From assembly GCF_018613535.1 (NCBI RefSeq), contig NZ_JAGGQB010000009.1:128624-192623 (forward strand): DNA of 64,000 bases, read 5' to 3'. Below the pieces are notes generated by a model, which did no database searches, was not told the origin of the DNA, and was given only the letters and a program-made list of their open reading frames with translations. Position 1 is the first letter of the stretch, and each line of letters opens with the position of its first letter. Of this stretch, positions 16,518-27,470 are shown one piece after another. Position numbers and translations under genes: made by a program. The DNA is from Bacillus sp. ISL-51 (GTDB lineage Bacteria > Bacillota > Bacilli > Bacillales > Bacillaceae).

Positions 16518-17420
16518 ATGAAGGAATTGAAAAATAGAGAAAATGCGCAGTTCTCTGCAGGTTTTCAGTTTATGCATATAAAAAATGATCACGATGAGAT
16601 CACTATTCCAACGATGATGATGTATCCTGCACACCCTGAAGAAAAAGCAAATCAAATAGGGCCTTATCAGTTAAAAATAGCGAAAGATGTTCCTCTTGCG
16701 AATGGAACATTTCCGCTGGTAATCATTTCTCACGGTGACGGAAGCACACCGTTTGCTTATCGAACCATCGCTCAATTTCTTGCACGTAATGGATTCATAG
16801 CAGTCATACCTCAACATCCTTTTAATAATCGGGAAGATAATACCTTATCAGGGACTGAGGAAAATCTAAGGAACCGCCCTCAGCAGATATACACAGTGAT
16901 AGACTGGCTAGTAAAGAAGAGCAGCTATTCGTCATTTATTAAATCAAATGCCATTTGCCTGATCGGCCATTCAATGGGGGGATATACTGCACTGGCGATA
17001 GCAGGGGGAGTTCCCACATCTTTTCCGCATGAATCATCAGACCATAAGCCTCACGCGTTACGTATTGTACATGATGACCGTGTTCAATCAATCATCCTTT
17101 TAGCTCCGGCAGCCGGATGGTTCAGAGAAAAAGGAGCGCTGCAGAAAGCAGATATTCCTATCTTAATGATAACAGGAGAAAAGGATACCATCACCCCATC
17201 TTTTCATGCTGAGTTTGTATTAAAAGGAATCTCCGATCAGAATAAAATTCACCATAAAGTTGTGAAAAACGGGGGACATTTCTCATTCCTCAGCCCCTTT
17301 CCCGATCATATGCAAAATGAGGCATTTCCTCCTTCACAAGATCCGGTTGGGTTTAATCGGGAGGAGTATCATAAAGAATTACAAGCAGATATCCTGGATT
17401 TCTTACACCGTACTCTTTAA
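16518..17420 (+). CDS. Alpha/beta hydrolase of the dienelactone hydrolase/PAF-acetylhydrolase type
   Basis: A 300-residue protein. The catalytic triad is readable: S152 in GHSMGGY, D223 in TGEKDTITP and H254 in NGGHFSF; the oxyanion-hole region is ISHGDGS at residues 70-76. No signal peptide. The start is either ATG 16518, with GGGAG six bases upstream, or TTG 16527, which sits better behind AAGGAG. The natural substrate is unknown; an ester or lactone is likely. Confidence 0.8.
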   Translation: MKELKNRENAQFSAGFQFMHIKNDHDEITIPTMMMYPAHPEEKANQIGPYQLKIAKDVPLANGTFPLVIISHGDGSTPFAYRTIAQFLARNGFIAVIPQHPFNNREDNTLSGTEENLRNRPQQIYTVIDWLVKKSSYSSFIKSNAICLIGHSMGGYTALAIAGGVPTSFPHESSDHKPHALRIVHDDRVQSIILLAPAAGWFREKGALQKADIPILMITGEKDTITPSFHAEFVLKGISDQNKIHHKVVKNGGHFSFLSPFPDHMQNEAFPPSQDPVGFNREEYHKELQADILDFLHRTL

Positions 17421-17427
17421 AAGATAA

Positions 17428-17460
17428 AGAGTCACCGTTTAAAACGGTAACTCTCATTTT
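17428..17460 (+). terminator. Terminator after the hydrolase gene
   Basis: Hairpin built on ACCGTTT / AAACGGT with outer AGAGT / ACTCT, followed by CATTTT. Confidence 0.65.
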
Positions 17461-17481
17461 AATTATAAGTTGTGTTTTTTT

Positions 17482-18360
17482 CTAATGATTATTAAGTTTT
17501 CTAAAATTACTGCCCTTCACTTCAGCTACGTCATATACGGTAACAAAGGCATGTTTATCAATATCATTAATAATTTCCTTTAGTTTGGTTTCTTCTAAAC
17601 GGTTGATGACACATGTGATTTCTTTAAATTTCTCGTTGGAAAAACCGCCGTAAGCTTCTTTATAGGTGGCGCCTCGGCCTAATTCATCACGTATTGTCTC
17701 AACCATTAATTCAGGCTGTGTTGTAATGATTTGAAAGGTTTTAGAACCGCTTAACCCTTCCTCAACAACATGAATGACTTTGGACGCAATGTAGTAAGCA
17801 ATAACTGAAAGCAACGCCCCTTGTAAGCCGAATACAACAGAAACAAAAATAAACACAAAAATGTTTAGAAATAGAATGAGGTCGCTCGTTCCAAACGGTA
17901 ATTTTCGGGATAGCAGCACGGCAAGCATATCAATTCCATCTAATGCGCCGCCATTGCGCAATGCCAGCCCCATTCCCAATCCAAGAATAATCCCGCCCAC
18001 AACGGTTATTAACAAAGTATCGCCCTCTATGATAGCTGGAGTGTGGTGAAAAAAACTTGTACCGGCGGCGAGTGATGCGATTCCGATAATTGATAATAAC
18101 GCAAAGCTTTTCCCAATTTGCTTATATCCTAACCAGACAAACGGAATGTTTATCGCTGCGATTAAGATCCCTAGCGGCAAATGAAATAGTTGTGAACCGA
18201 CAATGCTAAGACCGGTCACCCCTCCGTCAGATACACTGTTTGGAATCAATACTGTTTCTAACCCATATGCCGCTATAATCCCGCCGATAATGACCATGAT
18301 GACTTGTACGATCTTTTTCACTTTGAATTTCTTGTGTTTTTGCTTTTCGATTGAATTCAT
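17482..18360 (-). CDS. YitT-family membrane protein (DUF161/DUF2179)
   Basis: A 292-residue protein with five to six N-terminal helices (YitT repeats, containing PNSVSDGGVTGLS and LRNGGALDGIDMLA) and a cytoplasmic DUF2179 domain from about residue 220 (FQIITTQPELMVETIRDELGRG). B. subtilis has several paralogues (YitT, YxkD, YdeO, YvjA, YpjC, YqfU); I cannot tell which is closest. The function of the family is not established. Confidence 0.85.
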   Translation of the reverse strand: MNSIEKQKHKKFKVKKIVQVIMVIIGGIIAAYGLETVLIPNSVSDGGVTGLSIVGSQLFHLPLGILIAAINIPFVWLGYKQIGKSFALLSIIGIASLAAGTSFFHHTPAIIEGDTLLITVVGGIILGLGMGLALRNGGALDGIDMLAVLLSRKLPFGTSDLILFLNIFVFIFVSVVFGLQGALLSVIAYYIASKVIHVVEEGLSGSKTFQIITTQPELMVETIRDELGRGATYKEAYGGFSNEKFKEITCVINRLEETKLKEIINDIDKHAFVTVYDVAEVKGSNFRKLNNH

Positions 18361-18646
18361 ATCATTCCTCGTTTCAAATATTTTGTCTTATTTAAATATA
18401 CCATAATAGATATTTTCAGTTAAAAACATGCTTTTATTTAGATAAGTTTTTTCTCACACTCTGATATTGGATTTTAGGACATGCTGTATAAAAGGATTGG
18501 AACCGAGGAATTGCAGATCTTAAAGATAAGTTAACCATTTATGGCTTTGAACATTCAAATTGACCTGATGAGTCAGTTAAGACCTATGTCTCTCTGCAAA
18601 AGGAGGAAAACACTTTTGAATCTCTTGAATTGCCAACAATCAAAAC

Positions 18647-18715
18647 CTCTGGGGAGAACAAAACGCGGAAATAAGTCCGTTCCGGTCAGCAATCGGCTAT
18701 TCGACCTGTCACTGG
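18647..18715 (+). pseudogene. Degenerate fragment 1 of yyaL
   Basis: The stretch from GGGGAGAA to TGTCACTGG aligns with codons around 36-58 of the intact yyaL at 28696, with a shared ATCGGCTATTCGACNTGTCACTGG core, a deletion near 18660 and one extra base near 18690. It lies just upstream of a truncated HD gene. The 430-bp gap between the YitT gene and 18792 holds nothing else I can name. Confidence 0.65.
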
Positions 18716-18791
18716 CGGCGTAGTTGTCAGATTACCCAAAGGCTTAGACCATCAAGTTAGTGCAATTAATGCATAAAGGAGTGTAGAGTAA

Positions 18792-19058
18792 ATGAAGATA
18801 ATAGATAATATTTATGATGATTATTTAATAGATGACATTCTTGAAGAACTTATTTTCAGTAATCCAGTACAAAGACTAAAAGGTGTTTACCAAGGAGGAG
18901 CAAGTTATTTTGTTAATGAAAAGTGGAATGTAACAAGGTATAAACATTCCATAGGCGTAATGCTCCTAATAAAAAAACTTGGCGGTTCTTTAGAAAAACA
19001 AATCGCAGGATTACTTCACGATGTATCGCATACTGCATTTTCACACTATAAACAATAA
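18792..19058 (+). pseudogene. Truncated HD-domain phosphohydrolase (N-terminal part)
   Basis: An ATG behind AAAGGAG opens an 88-residue frame. It shows the opening of an HD-superfamily enzyme: NPVQRLKGVYQGG, TRYKHSIGV with the first His, then AGLLHDVSHTAFSH with the HD pair. Right after this the frame ends (YKQ, stop), whereas relatives run to about 200-300 residues. The third and fourth metal ligands are absent, so an active enzyme is unlikely. Confidence 0.65.
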
Positions 19059-19096
19059 AGTTCAACACAGCCAAATGGGAAAGGGAAGAAGAAGAG

Positions 19097-19128
19097 TGAT
19101 ACATATTAGTCATATATAATATGTATCA
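19097..19128. repeat. Perfect 10-bp inverted repeat
   Basis: TGATACATAT and ATATGTATCA with a 12-base AT-rich spacer, between the truncated HD gene and the YjbR-like gene. Purpose unknown; it could be an operator or a hairpin. Confidence 0.5.
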
Positions 19129-19290
19129 TATCACCTTTATTTTTTTGCATTAGATCTTGATAACAATCGTCTGCTCTTTTTTTCATTATGTAATTTTCAA
19201 ATCCACAATCCCATAATTTACAGCTTCTTTGAATCATTGACTCATTTGTCTTTATCATTAATTGTTTATAAAAATGGAGGCGGCCTATTT

Positions 19291-19629
19291 ATGACTAAGG
19301 ATGAAATAATCGATTACTGTCTGACTTATCCAGACACCTATAAAGACTATCCTTTTGGTGAAGGGTGGACAGCGATGCGTCACAATGGTAATAAAAAGTT
19401 GTTTGCGCTTATCTTTAATCTTAATGGTCATCTATGCGTCAACCTTAAATGCGAACCTGAGCATGCCAATTTTCTGCGTGGCATTTTTAAAGAGGTAAAG
19501 CCCGGGTATCATATGAATAAAGATCACTGGAATACCATTATTTTAGATGGTAACCTCTCGAAAGAGGCCCTTGAGGATATGGTGCAGCATAGCTTCAAAT
19601 TGACAGAGCCAAAGAAGTCACATCGCTGA
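19291..19629 (+). CDS. MmcQ/YjbR-family protein
   Basis: A 112-residue protein starting at ATG 19291 (MTKDEIIDYC) behind a TGGAGG site; the longer frame from 19237 adds an unrelated tail. Family features are DYCLTYPDTYKDYPFGEGWTA in the first third (seen in part), KLFALIF, and the HWNTIILDG motif near the end. The fold is a double-wing DNA-binding-like (CyaY-like) fold, but the biological role is unknown. The gene is within the accessory block and stands alone. Confidence 0.8.
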   Translation: MTKDEIIDYCLTYPDTYKDYPFGEGWTAMRHNGNKKLFALIFNLNGHLCVNLKCEPEHANFLRGIFKEVKPGYHMNKDHWNTIILDGNLSKEALEDMVQHSFKLTEPKKSHR

Positions 19630-19704
19630 CATCTATTTCAAAACGATAAACTAAAGGTATTAATGGACGATCTCCAGTGACTTATCATAGTACAGAATAA
19701 ATTA

Positions 19705-19737
19705 AACAGGAACTCTATTAAGTTCCTGTTTATTTAT
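19705..19737. terminator. Bidirectional terminator
   Basis: Arms AACAGGAACT and AGTTCCTGTT with TATTTAT on the plus side and a TTTAATTTATT tract on the minus side. It separates the YjbR-like gene from the convergent MaoC gene. Confidence 0.75.
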
Positions 19738-19745
19738 CGAAATGT

Positions 19746-20171
19746 TTATCGTTTAATTAATACTGATAACTCACCTTCAAATACTTTTTCCTCTTTATGA
19801 TTATAAGTAGATAACGATACAGTAAGTATCCCCGTTTGACTTTTATTTGGTTTTTTATCAATAACCTTTACAATAGTGCTCAGTTTATCATTGGGATATA
19901 CGGGTGCTAGGAATTTTATATTATTCATTCCTGTTCCGGCAATAATATCGTCTTCATGACACCCTTCTTCAATCCAGAGCTTAAAAGTAATAGCTAACGT
20001 TTGTATTCCAGAAGCAATGATTCCATTAAATTTGCCTCTTTTTGCTTTCTCTTCATCTAAATGCATGTATTGCGGGTCATATTCTTCTGCAAAATTCATT
20101 ACATTCTCTTTAGTTAATTCAAAAAATTTAGTTTGAAAAACCTGTCCAACAGTAAATTCATCTAACTTCAC
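19746..20171 (-). CDS. MaoC-like hotdog-fold dehydratase
   Basis: A 141-residue protein with the R-hydratase motif: AEEYDPQYMHLDEEKAKRG gives the catalytic Asp (residue 32) and His (residue 37), followed by IIASGIQTL. The family hydrates enoyl-CoA or acts on related thioesters. No other fatty-acid gene is near, and the codon use is AT-rich like the rest of the block. Substrate unknown. Confidence 0.83.
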   Translation of the reverse strand: MKLDEFTVGQVFQTKFFELTKENVMNFAEEYDPQYMHLDEEKAKRGKFNGIIASGIQTLAITFKLWIEEGCHEDDIIAGTGMNNIKFLAPVYPNDKLSTIVKVIDKKPNKSQTGILTVSLSTYNHKEEKVFEGELSVLIKR

Positions 20172-20249
20172 AAATACACCTCCGTGAATACAATCTTCAT
20201 AACCTATCCCACATCACATTTTAACATACCCTAAGGAAGCCCCTTTGCT

Positions 20250-20462
20250 TTGAAGCACGTTCGCAAAAAGAACCAACAATTAAAAGCTGATATATTAGAA
20301 AAACGTTTAAAAGATCTATGGAATCCTCTTTTTAATCTTTCGTTTATATTTTTATTATCAACGAGGAACCACTACACCCTTTTAATTATGACTTTTTGTC
20401 CGATAATGGAAATTTCGATCTCAGAGGTATTAGCTTTGTGAATGAGATTTATTGCCCATGAT
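20250..20462 (+). pseudogene. Unidentified decayed coding remnant in two frames
   Basis: A TTG-started frame gives a charged start (KHVRKKNQQLKADILEKRLK) and ends at 20441. A second frame overlapping its end reads EEPLHPFNYDFLSDNGNF and then DLRGISFVNEIYCP before a stop near 20462; this looks more protein-like than the first frame's end. One indel would join them. I do not recognise the family. The rest of the 20172-20718 gap holds only the inverted repeat at 20489. Confidence 0.35.
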
Positions 20463-20488
20463 CATTTCATGCAGCTTTAATGGTAAAA

Positions 20489-20525
20489 GGATCCATTTTG
20501 GCAAAAGATTAATCAAAATGGATTC
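20489..20525. repeat. Inverted repeat in a gene-free stretch
   Basis: GATCCATTTTG and CAAAATGGATT form an 11-bp stem with a 14-base loop. No T tract follows on either side, so it is not a typical terminator. Confidence 0.45.
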
Positions 20526-20718
20526 TTATCGCAGATTTATGTTTCGGTTTTATAAAAAGGTTAATCATTTTCTGCCTGTATCGCTGTACAATTGCGCTTT
20601 TTAACAGAAAACTAGGGTTCAATGTCTTAACAGACTTCATATCGGCCTTCAGTTATTGCCCCTTAAATGTCCTAGTGACAGGGTTCTTCCCATAACCGCA
20701 AAGCACTGATGTCATGAA

Positions 20719-23387
<2,669 letters not shown>

Positions 23388-23419
23388 ATCAAAACACTCC
23401 CTTTTTTTAAAAATAGGGG

Positions 23420-23449
23420 TTGACTGAAAAGGATTTTATGTTGTATAAT
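23420..23449 (+). promoter_or_regulatory. Sigma-A promoter pointing away from rph
   Basis: TTGACT (23420-23425) and TATAAT (23444-23449) with 18-bp spacing on the plus strand, although no plus-strand gene follows. Confidence 0.6.
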
Positions 23450-23474
23450 TAAAATAGGGATAATATACACAAAA

Positions 23475-23491
23475 ATACACTATTAGTGTAT
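23475..23491. promoter_or_regulatory. Palindromic operator candidate upstream of rph
   Basis: ATACACT and AGTGTAT flank a three-base centre. It lies between the orphan plus-strand promoter and a minus-strand TTGATA-N17-TATTTT candidate that would read toward rph, so one protein could control both directions. Confidence 0.45.
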
Positions 23492-23599
23492 CTATATCAA
23501 TTTATCACAGTTTTTCTTTTTTATCAATGTTTTTCATGACCATAATTGTTGCGAATTCAAAGGAAGAAAAACCACAAATGACTCACAAAACTTCGTCTG

Positions 23600-23630
23600 A
23601 TACCGGTGTAACAGCCGGTATTTTCTTTTT
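23600..23630 (+). terminator. Terminator of the orphan plus-strand transcript
   Basis: Arms ATACCGG and CCGGTAT followed by TTTCTTTTT. Confidence 0.65.
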
Positions 23631-23699
23631 ATAAAAAAGACATTACTGTCATTGTCCCCTTTAGGCGGCATGTTCGCAAAAGCACTTAACAAAATAAAA

Positions 23700-23722
23700 A
23701 GTGAGGTTTTATACACCTCACT
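23700..23722 (-). terminator. Terminator of the SMR gene
   Basis: Arms AGTGAGGT and ACCTCACT, with TTTTTATTTTG on the minus strand. Confidence 0.7.
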
Positions 23723-23747
23723 ATCAAACCTATAAAACTTCGCTGCC

Positions 23748-24125
23748 TCAATCACTTTCATTGTTTGTTGTTTGGCTTGCGTTTTCAACATTATCTGCTT
23801 CGCCGTGACCAGGTCCAAAAAGATTTAAAACTACTACTCCTGCAAGAATTAAAGCAATCCCTGTAACACTGGCAACGTTAATTTTTTCTTTCCAAATCAA
23901 AATTGAAATTATTGTGGTAGCAATAATCCCTATTCCAGACCAAAGTGCATAGGCGGTATTCAATGGTATGGTCTTCATTGCAAGTGACAAGAAGAAAAAG
24001 GAGCCTATAAAAGCAATAATTGTACCAATCGTAGGGTAAAGTTTTGAGAAACCTTCAGCTGCCTTAAGCATAGAAGAACCAATAAGTTCACCTGAAATCG
24101 CGAGTACTAAATATAAATATGCCAT
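23748..24125 (-). CDS. Small multidrug-resistance (SMR) efflux protein
   Basis: A 125-residue four-helix protein. The essential membrane Glu is residue 13 in LAISGELIGSSMLKAAEGF, and the helix-2 to helix-4 signatures MKTIPLNTAYALWSGIG and GIALILAGVVVLNL are typical of EmrE/QacC proteins. The start is ATG 24125 (MAYLYLVL) behind GGGGAGAG; the in-frame extension to 24212 lacks a site. It exports quaternary ammonium compounds or guanidinium-type cations using the proton gradient. A hydrophilic tail of about 20 residues is unusual. Confidence 0.87.
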   Translation of the reverse strand: MAYLYLVLAISGELIGSSMLKAAEGFSKLYPTIGTIIAFIGSFFFLSLAMKTIPLNTAYALWSGIGIIATTIISILIWKEKINVASVTGIALILAGVVVLNLFGPGHGEADNVENASQTTNNESD

Positions 24126-24384
24126 TGTTACTTCTCTCCCCTGTATTAAATAATCAACGCATAAAACCTTTATAGAACCTCTATAGATTTTCTTCACTAT
24201 TTCTTTATTCATTCCAACTTTACAAGAAACAGCAAATGTTTATAAGTCTTTATTTTGCAAAAATTTTGTGCGCAAAAGGCTGGCAATCCTAAGACGCAAT
24301 TAGCAGATAAAACCTAATCTATAACTAAACTCCATTATGGCAACGTAAAATAAAAACAAATAAAAAGTGAAAGAAGGTGATCCT

Positions 24385-24546
24385 ATGCCAAACAACAATA
24401 AACCCAATAGATTAAACGCTGAGGAGTCTCCATATTTACTTCAGCAAGCCCATAACACGGTAAACTGGCACCCCTGGGAAGAAGAAGCCTGTTCAGGTCA
24501 GTATCGGCTATTCGACTTGTCACTGGTGGCATGTTTGTTAGAGTAA
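24385..24546 (+). pseudogene. Degenerate fragment 2 of yyaL
   Basis: It keeps the yyaL ribosome-binding site (GAAGAAGGTGATCC) and start, and reads [19 protein letters not shown], then [14 protein letters not shown], matching the intact protein at 28696. After codon 36 about 30 bases are missing, consistent with deletion between two AAGCCT repeats, which shifts the frame. The ATCGGCTATTCGACTTGTCACTGG stretch follows out of frame (seen in part), then a stop. Identity to the intact copy is only about 75-80 percent by eye, so it came from a related species rather than from a recent duplication. Confidence 0.8.
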
Positions 24547-24576
24547 CCATCAAAAATTCACATCTTCTTTATGTTG

Positions 24577-24614
24577 ATAAAAATAATAGCCGGGAGGTTT
24601 CCCCACGGCTATTA
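24577..24614 (-). terminator. Terminator of the ars operon
   Basis: Arms TAATAGCCG and CGGCTATTA with TTTTTATC on the minus strand, just past arsC. Confidence 0.75.
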
Positions 24615-24619
24615 AAATT

Positions 24620-25042
24620 CTATTCACCTGTTTCAGCAAATCGTTTTATGCGTTCTCCAATTTCATCACGGACTCGTTGGAAGGTGTTCCATTTTTGCTT
24701 TTCGGTTCCTTTTGCTTTTGCAGGATCATCAAAACCCCAATGGTCTCTTTTAACATGTGGTGGAGTCATGGGGCATTTATCTGCCGCATCACCGCATAAT
24801 GTGACGACAAAATCAGCATTGTTTAGAATGTTAGGATTAATAATATCCGATGTTTGATTAGATACATCAATACCTATTTCCTTCATAGCTTTAACAGCAT
24901 TAGGATTTAATCCATGTGCTTCTATTCCAGCGCTGTAAACTTCCCACACATCATCCAAATGCCGTTTAGCCCATCCTTCAGCCATCTGGCTTCGGCAAGA
25001 GTTTCCTGTACAAAGGAAGTAAATAATTTTTTTATTCTTCAT
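24620..25042 (-). CDS. arsC: Arsenate reductase, thioredoxin-coupled
   Basis: A 140-residue enzyme that reduces arsenate to arsenite. The low-molecular-weight phosphatase loop CTGNSCRSQ has C11 and R17, and the two further redox cysteines are C83 and C90 in [11 protein letters not shown], as in the S. aureus/B. subtilis class that uses thioredoxin. The start is ATG 25042 (MKNKKIIYF) behind AAAGGGAG. It is the last gene of arsR-arsI-acr3-arsC, and the product arsenite is exported by the Acr3 pump encoded 14 bp upstream. Confidence 0.95.
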   Translation of the reverse strand: MKNKKIIYFLCTGNSCRSQMAEGWAKRHLDDVWEVYSAGIEAHGLNPNAVKAMKEIGIDVSNQTSDIINPNILNNADFVVTLCGDAADKCPMTPPHVKRDHWGFDDPAKAKGTEKQKWNTFQRVRDEIGERIKRFAETGE

Positions 25043-25056
25043 ATATGATTCTCCCT

Positions 25057-26097
25057 TTACATGGAGTGATTTTGAAAATATTTTCGTTGAAACCACAAAG
25101 CAACATTAACAAGTGCAATCATAACAGGTACTTCTACAAGCGGACCAATTACGGCGGCAAATGCTGCACCTGAATGAATTCCAAATACACCCACAGCTAC
25201 AGCAATCGCTAATTCAAAGTTGTTGCTTCCTGCTGTAAAAGCTAATGTAGTGGTGACAGCGTAGTTTGCTCCAATTTTCTTTCCTAAAAAGAAGGAAACA
25301 AAGAACATTAAAACAAAGTAAATCAATAATGGAATCGCAACTCGAATAACATCTAACGGCAAGCTGACGATTACATCACCTTTCAAAGAAAACATGACGA
25401 TAATTGTAAATAGCAAAGCAATTAATGTAATTGGACTAATTTTAGGAATGAACACTCTTTCATACCATTCTTTTCCCTTCACTTTTACAAAAATATAACG
25501 TGTCAGCATTCCTGCAATAAAAGGAACTCCAAGGTAAATGAATACAGATTTTGCGGTTTCCGACATCGTTATATTAACGATAGCTCCTTCAATTCCTAAC
25601 CATTGTGGAATAACCGTCACAAATACATAAGCATAAATTGAAAAGAAAAGCATTTGGAAGATTGAATTAAAAGCAACTAATCCTGCCGCATATTCCGTAT
25701 CACCTTTTGATAAGTCATTCCAAACAATAACCATCGCAATACAGCGAGCTAATCCAATCATAATAAGTCCAATCATATACTCCGGTTTATCTGGCAAAAA
25801 GATGATAGCCAAAACAAACATCAGAATCGGCCCGATAATCCAGTTTTGCACTAATGACAAAATTAACACTTTAATATCTTTAAATACCCGCCCAATTTCT
25901 TCATAACGAACTTTTGCTAAAGGAGGATACATCATTAGTATTAAACCAATAGCTAAAGGAATGGATGTAGTTCCGACTTGTAACTTGTTTAATCCACCGA
26001 CAAACCCCGGAAATATAAAACCTAATCCTATTCCTAATGCCATCGCCAGAAAAATCCAGAGGGTTAAATAGCGATCTAACAAAGATAAACGTTTCAT
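25057..26097 (-). CDS. arsB: Arsenite efflux permease, ACR3 family
   Basis: A 346-residue membrane protein with ten helices, starting [16 protein letters not shown] at ATG 26097 behind AAGGTGAGG. The key Cys of ACR3 proteins is seen in [19 protein letters not shown] (helix 4), and [15 protein letters not shown] in helix 9 is the other signature. It exports arsenite using the proton gradient. B. subtilis names this protein ArsB although it is not related to E. coli ArsB. Confidence 0.94.
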   Translation of the reverse strand: MKRLSLLDRYLTLWIFLAMALGIGLGFIFPGFVGGLNKLQVGTTSIPLAIGLILMMYPPLAKVRYEEIGRVFKDIKVLILSLVQNWIIGPILMFVLAIIFLPDKPEYMIGLIMIGLARCIAMVIVWNDLSKGDTEYAAGLVAFNSIFQMLFFSIYAYVFVTVIPQWLGIEGAIVNITMSETAKSVFIYLGVPFIAGMLTRYIFVKVKGKEWYERVFIPKISPITLIALLFTIIVMFSLKGDVIVSLPLDVIRVAIPLLIYFVLMFFVSFFLGKKIGANYAVTTTLAFTAGSNNFELAIAVAVGVFGIHSGAAFAAVIGPLVEVPVMIALVNVALWFQRKYFQNHSM

Positions 26098-26119
26098 CAC
26101 TTAATCCTCACCTTTCATA

Positions 26120-26557
26120 TTAACAGCATGAATTCGTTGTATTTTCACTTGGTGTTACACAACAAGAGAAGGAATTTTGTTTTTGAACATCACTATTTGA
26201 TTTGGTAAAGAAAAATTCCCATTCATTCCCGTCAGGATCAGTAATCCAAAATTTATCTTGGACTGCATAACAACAAGTCGTATCCATTTCTTCACGCGCA
26301 AAAAACCCTTCTTTTTCAAGCCTTTCCTTGTGATTCAAGACTTCATCCACACCATCTACTTGGAATCCAAAATGATTCACTTGATTTCCCTTTACTTCAT
26401 CACAAGCATTTAAAGTGAAGTTTAATCCAGGAGTTTCTAATAAAAATTTTGCATAGTCCGTTTTTACTTTTACAGGCTTTACTCCAAAGACCTTTTGATA
26501 AAAATCGATCGATTTCTCCAAATTGACAACATTAATCCCTACATGAACAAATTTCAT
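26120..26557 (-). CDS. arsI: ArsI-like VOC protein (C-As lyase/CadI type)
   Basis: A 145-residue vicinal-oxygen-chelate protein. Metal ligands H5, H62 and E114 are in place, and the vicinal pair C95-C96 in DTTCCYAV is the arsenic-binding site described for ArsI dioxygenases, which cleave methyl- or aryl-arsenicals. A further CC pair ends the protein. In the B. subtilis skin element the same position is held by YqcK. An ArsR-type operator lies between arsR and this gene. Confidence 0.85.
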   Translation of the reverse strand: MKFVHVGINVVNLEKSIDFYQKVFGVKPVKVKTDYAKFLLETPGLNFTLNACDEVKGNQVNHFGFQVDGVDEVLNHKERLEKEGFFAREEMDTTCCYAVQDKFWITDPDGNEWEFFFTKSNSDVQKQNSFSCCVTPSENTTNSCC

Positions 26558-26581
26558 AATAATTCCCCCTCTTATCTATTA

Positions 26582-26597
26582 ATCAAAAAAATTTGAT
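26582..26597. promoter_or_regulatory. Internal ArsR operator between arsR and arsI
   Basis: A 16-bp inverted repeat of form ATCAA-N6-TTGAT, like the two sites flanking the arsR promoter. It could regulate a second start for arsI-acr3-arsC or act as a roadblock. Confidence 0.55.
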
Positions 26598-26610
26598 TTA
26601 ATGATTAAAG

Positions 26611-26928
26611 TTAACAACAATCTCCTTTACCTTTTTTTCTAAATACACAACAAAGTTCTTCAGATAATAAATGATTTACCTCATTGTCATTTAAATCATA
26701 ATAGCACCATGTTCCCTTTGTTTCTTTGGTAATTAAGTTGGCATCTAATAAAATTTTAAGATGATAAGAGAGTTTAGATTGTGTCATCTCAAAGATTTCA
26801 GTCAGATCGCAAACACAGGTTTTTCCCCTTTGACAAAGTTCATACATGATCTCTAATCGTTTCTGATCAGAAAGAGCTTTAAATTTTTGTTCATATCTCT
26901 GAAGTAATTCTGATTTCGTCTCATTCAT
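26611..26928 (-). CDS. arsR: Arsenic-responsive repressor ArsR
   Basis: About 105 residues, an ArsR/SmtB winged helix. The metalloid-sensing cysteines are near residues 38 and 40 (KTCVCDL), with C32 close by. The recognition helix is MTQSKLSYHLKILLDANL and the wing is GTWCYYDL. The chosen start is the second of two ATGs (26928), better spaced behind GAGGG. It represses the operon in the absence of arsenite or antimonite. The end carries extra cysteines (KGDCC), an uncommon feature. Confidence 0.92.
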   Translation of the reverse strand: MNETKSELLQRYEQKFKALSDQKRLEIMYELCQRGKTCVCDLTEIFEMTQSKLSYHLKILLDANLITKETKGTWCYYDLNDNEVNHLLSEELCCVFRKKGKGDCC

Positions 26929-26944
26929 CATATCGCCCTCTTTA

Positions 26945-26996
26945 ATCAAATTTTTTTGATTTATTTATTATACTCAGGATTTTTTAATAAATGCAA
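26945..26996 (-). promoter_or_regulatory. ars promoter with ArsR operator
   Basis: On the minus strand TTGCAT (26991-26996) and TATAAT (26967-26972) are 18 bp apart. An ATCAA-N6-TTGAT operator at 26945-26960 covers the expected transcription start. Confidence 0.75.
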
Positions 26997-27004
26997 CGAA
27001 ATAA

Positions 27005-27020
27005 ATCAATTTTTTTTGAT
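27005..27020. promoter_or_regulatory. Upstream ArsR operator
   Basis: A second ATCAA-N6-TTGAT repeat just upstream of the -35 box, 60 bp (about six helical turns) from the first, which would allow cooperative binding. Confidence 0.65.
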
Positions 27021-27361
27021 TAATTATTAAAACCCCTAAAAACTTGTGTAACCAGATAGAGGTTTTCTATTTTTTTAATATCTTCATTACATCAAGGTTA
27101 CCACTTGTATTTGGTGGCACAGTATTTTTTTATAGTTATTTTGACAAAAAAACATACTAAGGTGAGAAAGGAGAAACAAGGTTTTCAGCCCACTCTAATG
27201 CTCACTTATATGCACATCTACCAATAGAGGTCTAAAGGAAGGGTTTACCAGGAGATTGGTCGAATTTATGAAGCGCCACTACCCCTTTGCGGTTTTTTTG
27301 CGGTTATAGCGATGCTTTTGCGACTTGATTAAATAGAAGTACCTTTATGACAAAATACAAA
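27021..27361. other. Gene-free stretch between the ars promoter and the VanZ gene
   Basis: No convincing coding frame on either strand. A weak hairpin near 27030-27070 (AAAACC / GGTTTT with T tracts) may be a terminator. The rest, including a TTTGCGG direct repeat near 27284-27302, does not resemble anything I recognise. Confidence 0.5.
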
Positions 27362-27395
27362 GGAGTGTTTAACAATGAATATTGCTAAACACTCC
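27362..27395 (-). terminator. Terminator of the VanZ-family gene
   Basis: Arms GGAGTGTTTA and TAAACACTCC, followed on the minus strand by TTTGTATTTTG. Confidence 0.65.
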
Positions 27396-27470
27396 CTCTA
27401 AAACCAGCAAAAATTTCAAGATGTATAGTCCGCATTATGTATCGGCTTTTCTTTAAAAATCAGTCATTGT

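Larger units (their letters stand above)
23456..23630 (+). ncRNA. Possible short orphan transcript divergent from rph
   Basis: The promoter at 23420 and the terminator at 23600-23630 bound a transcript of about 170 bases. It holds a 35-codon frame (23527-23634, starting MFFMTIIVANS), but no ribosome-binding site precedes it and its end runs through the terminator, so a non-coding RNA or a relic of a lost gene is more likely. The remaining 23630-23747 bases are gene-free. Confidence 0.3.

Noticed and set aside
19097..19128. Terminator for the truncated HD gene
   Set aside because: The hairpin is AT-only in its lower part and is followed by TATCACC rather than a T tract.
24213..24384. Guanidine riboswitch upstream of the SMR gene
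   Set aside because: A short TATAG/CTATA hairpin is present near 24180, but no paired ACGR loops or ykkC core could be found.
27021..27361. Transposase or IS remnant beside the ars operon
   Set aside because: No inverted ends, target duplication or DDE-like motif could be read in this stretch.
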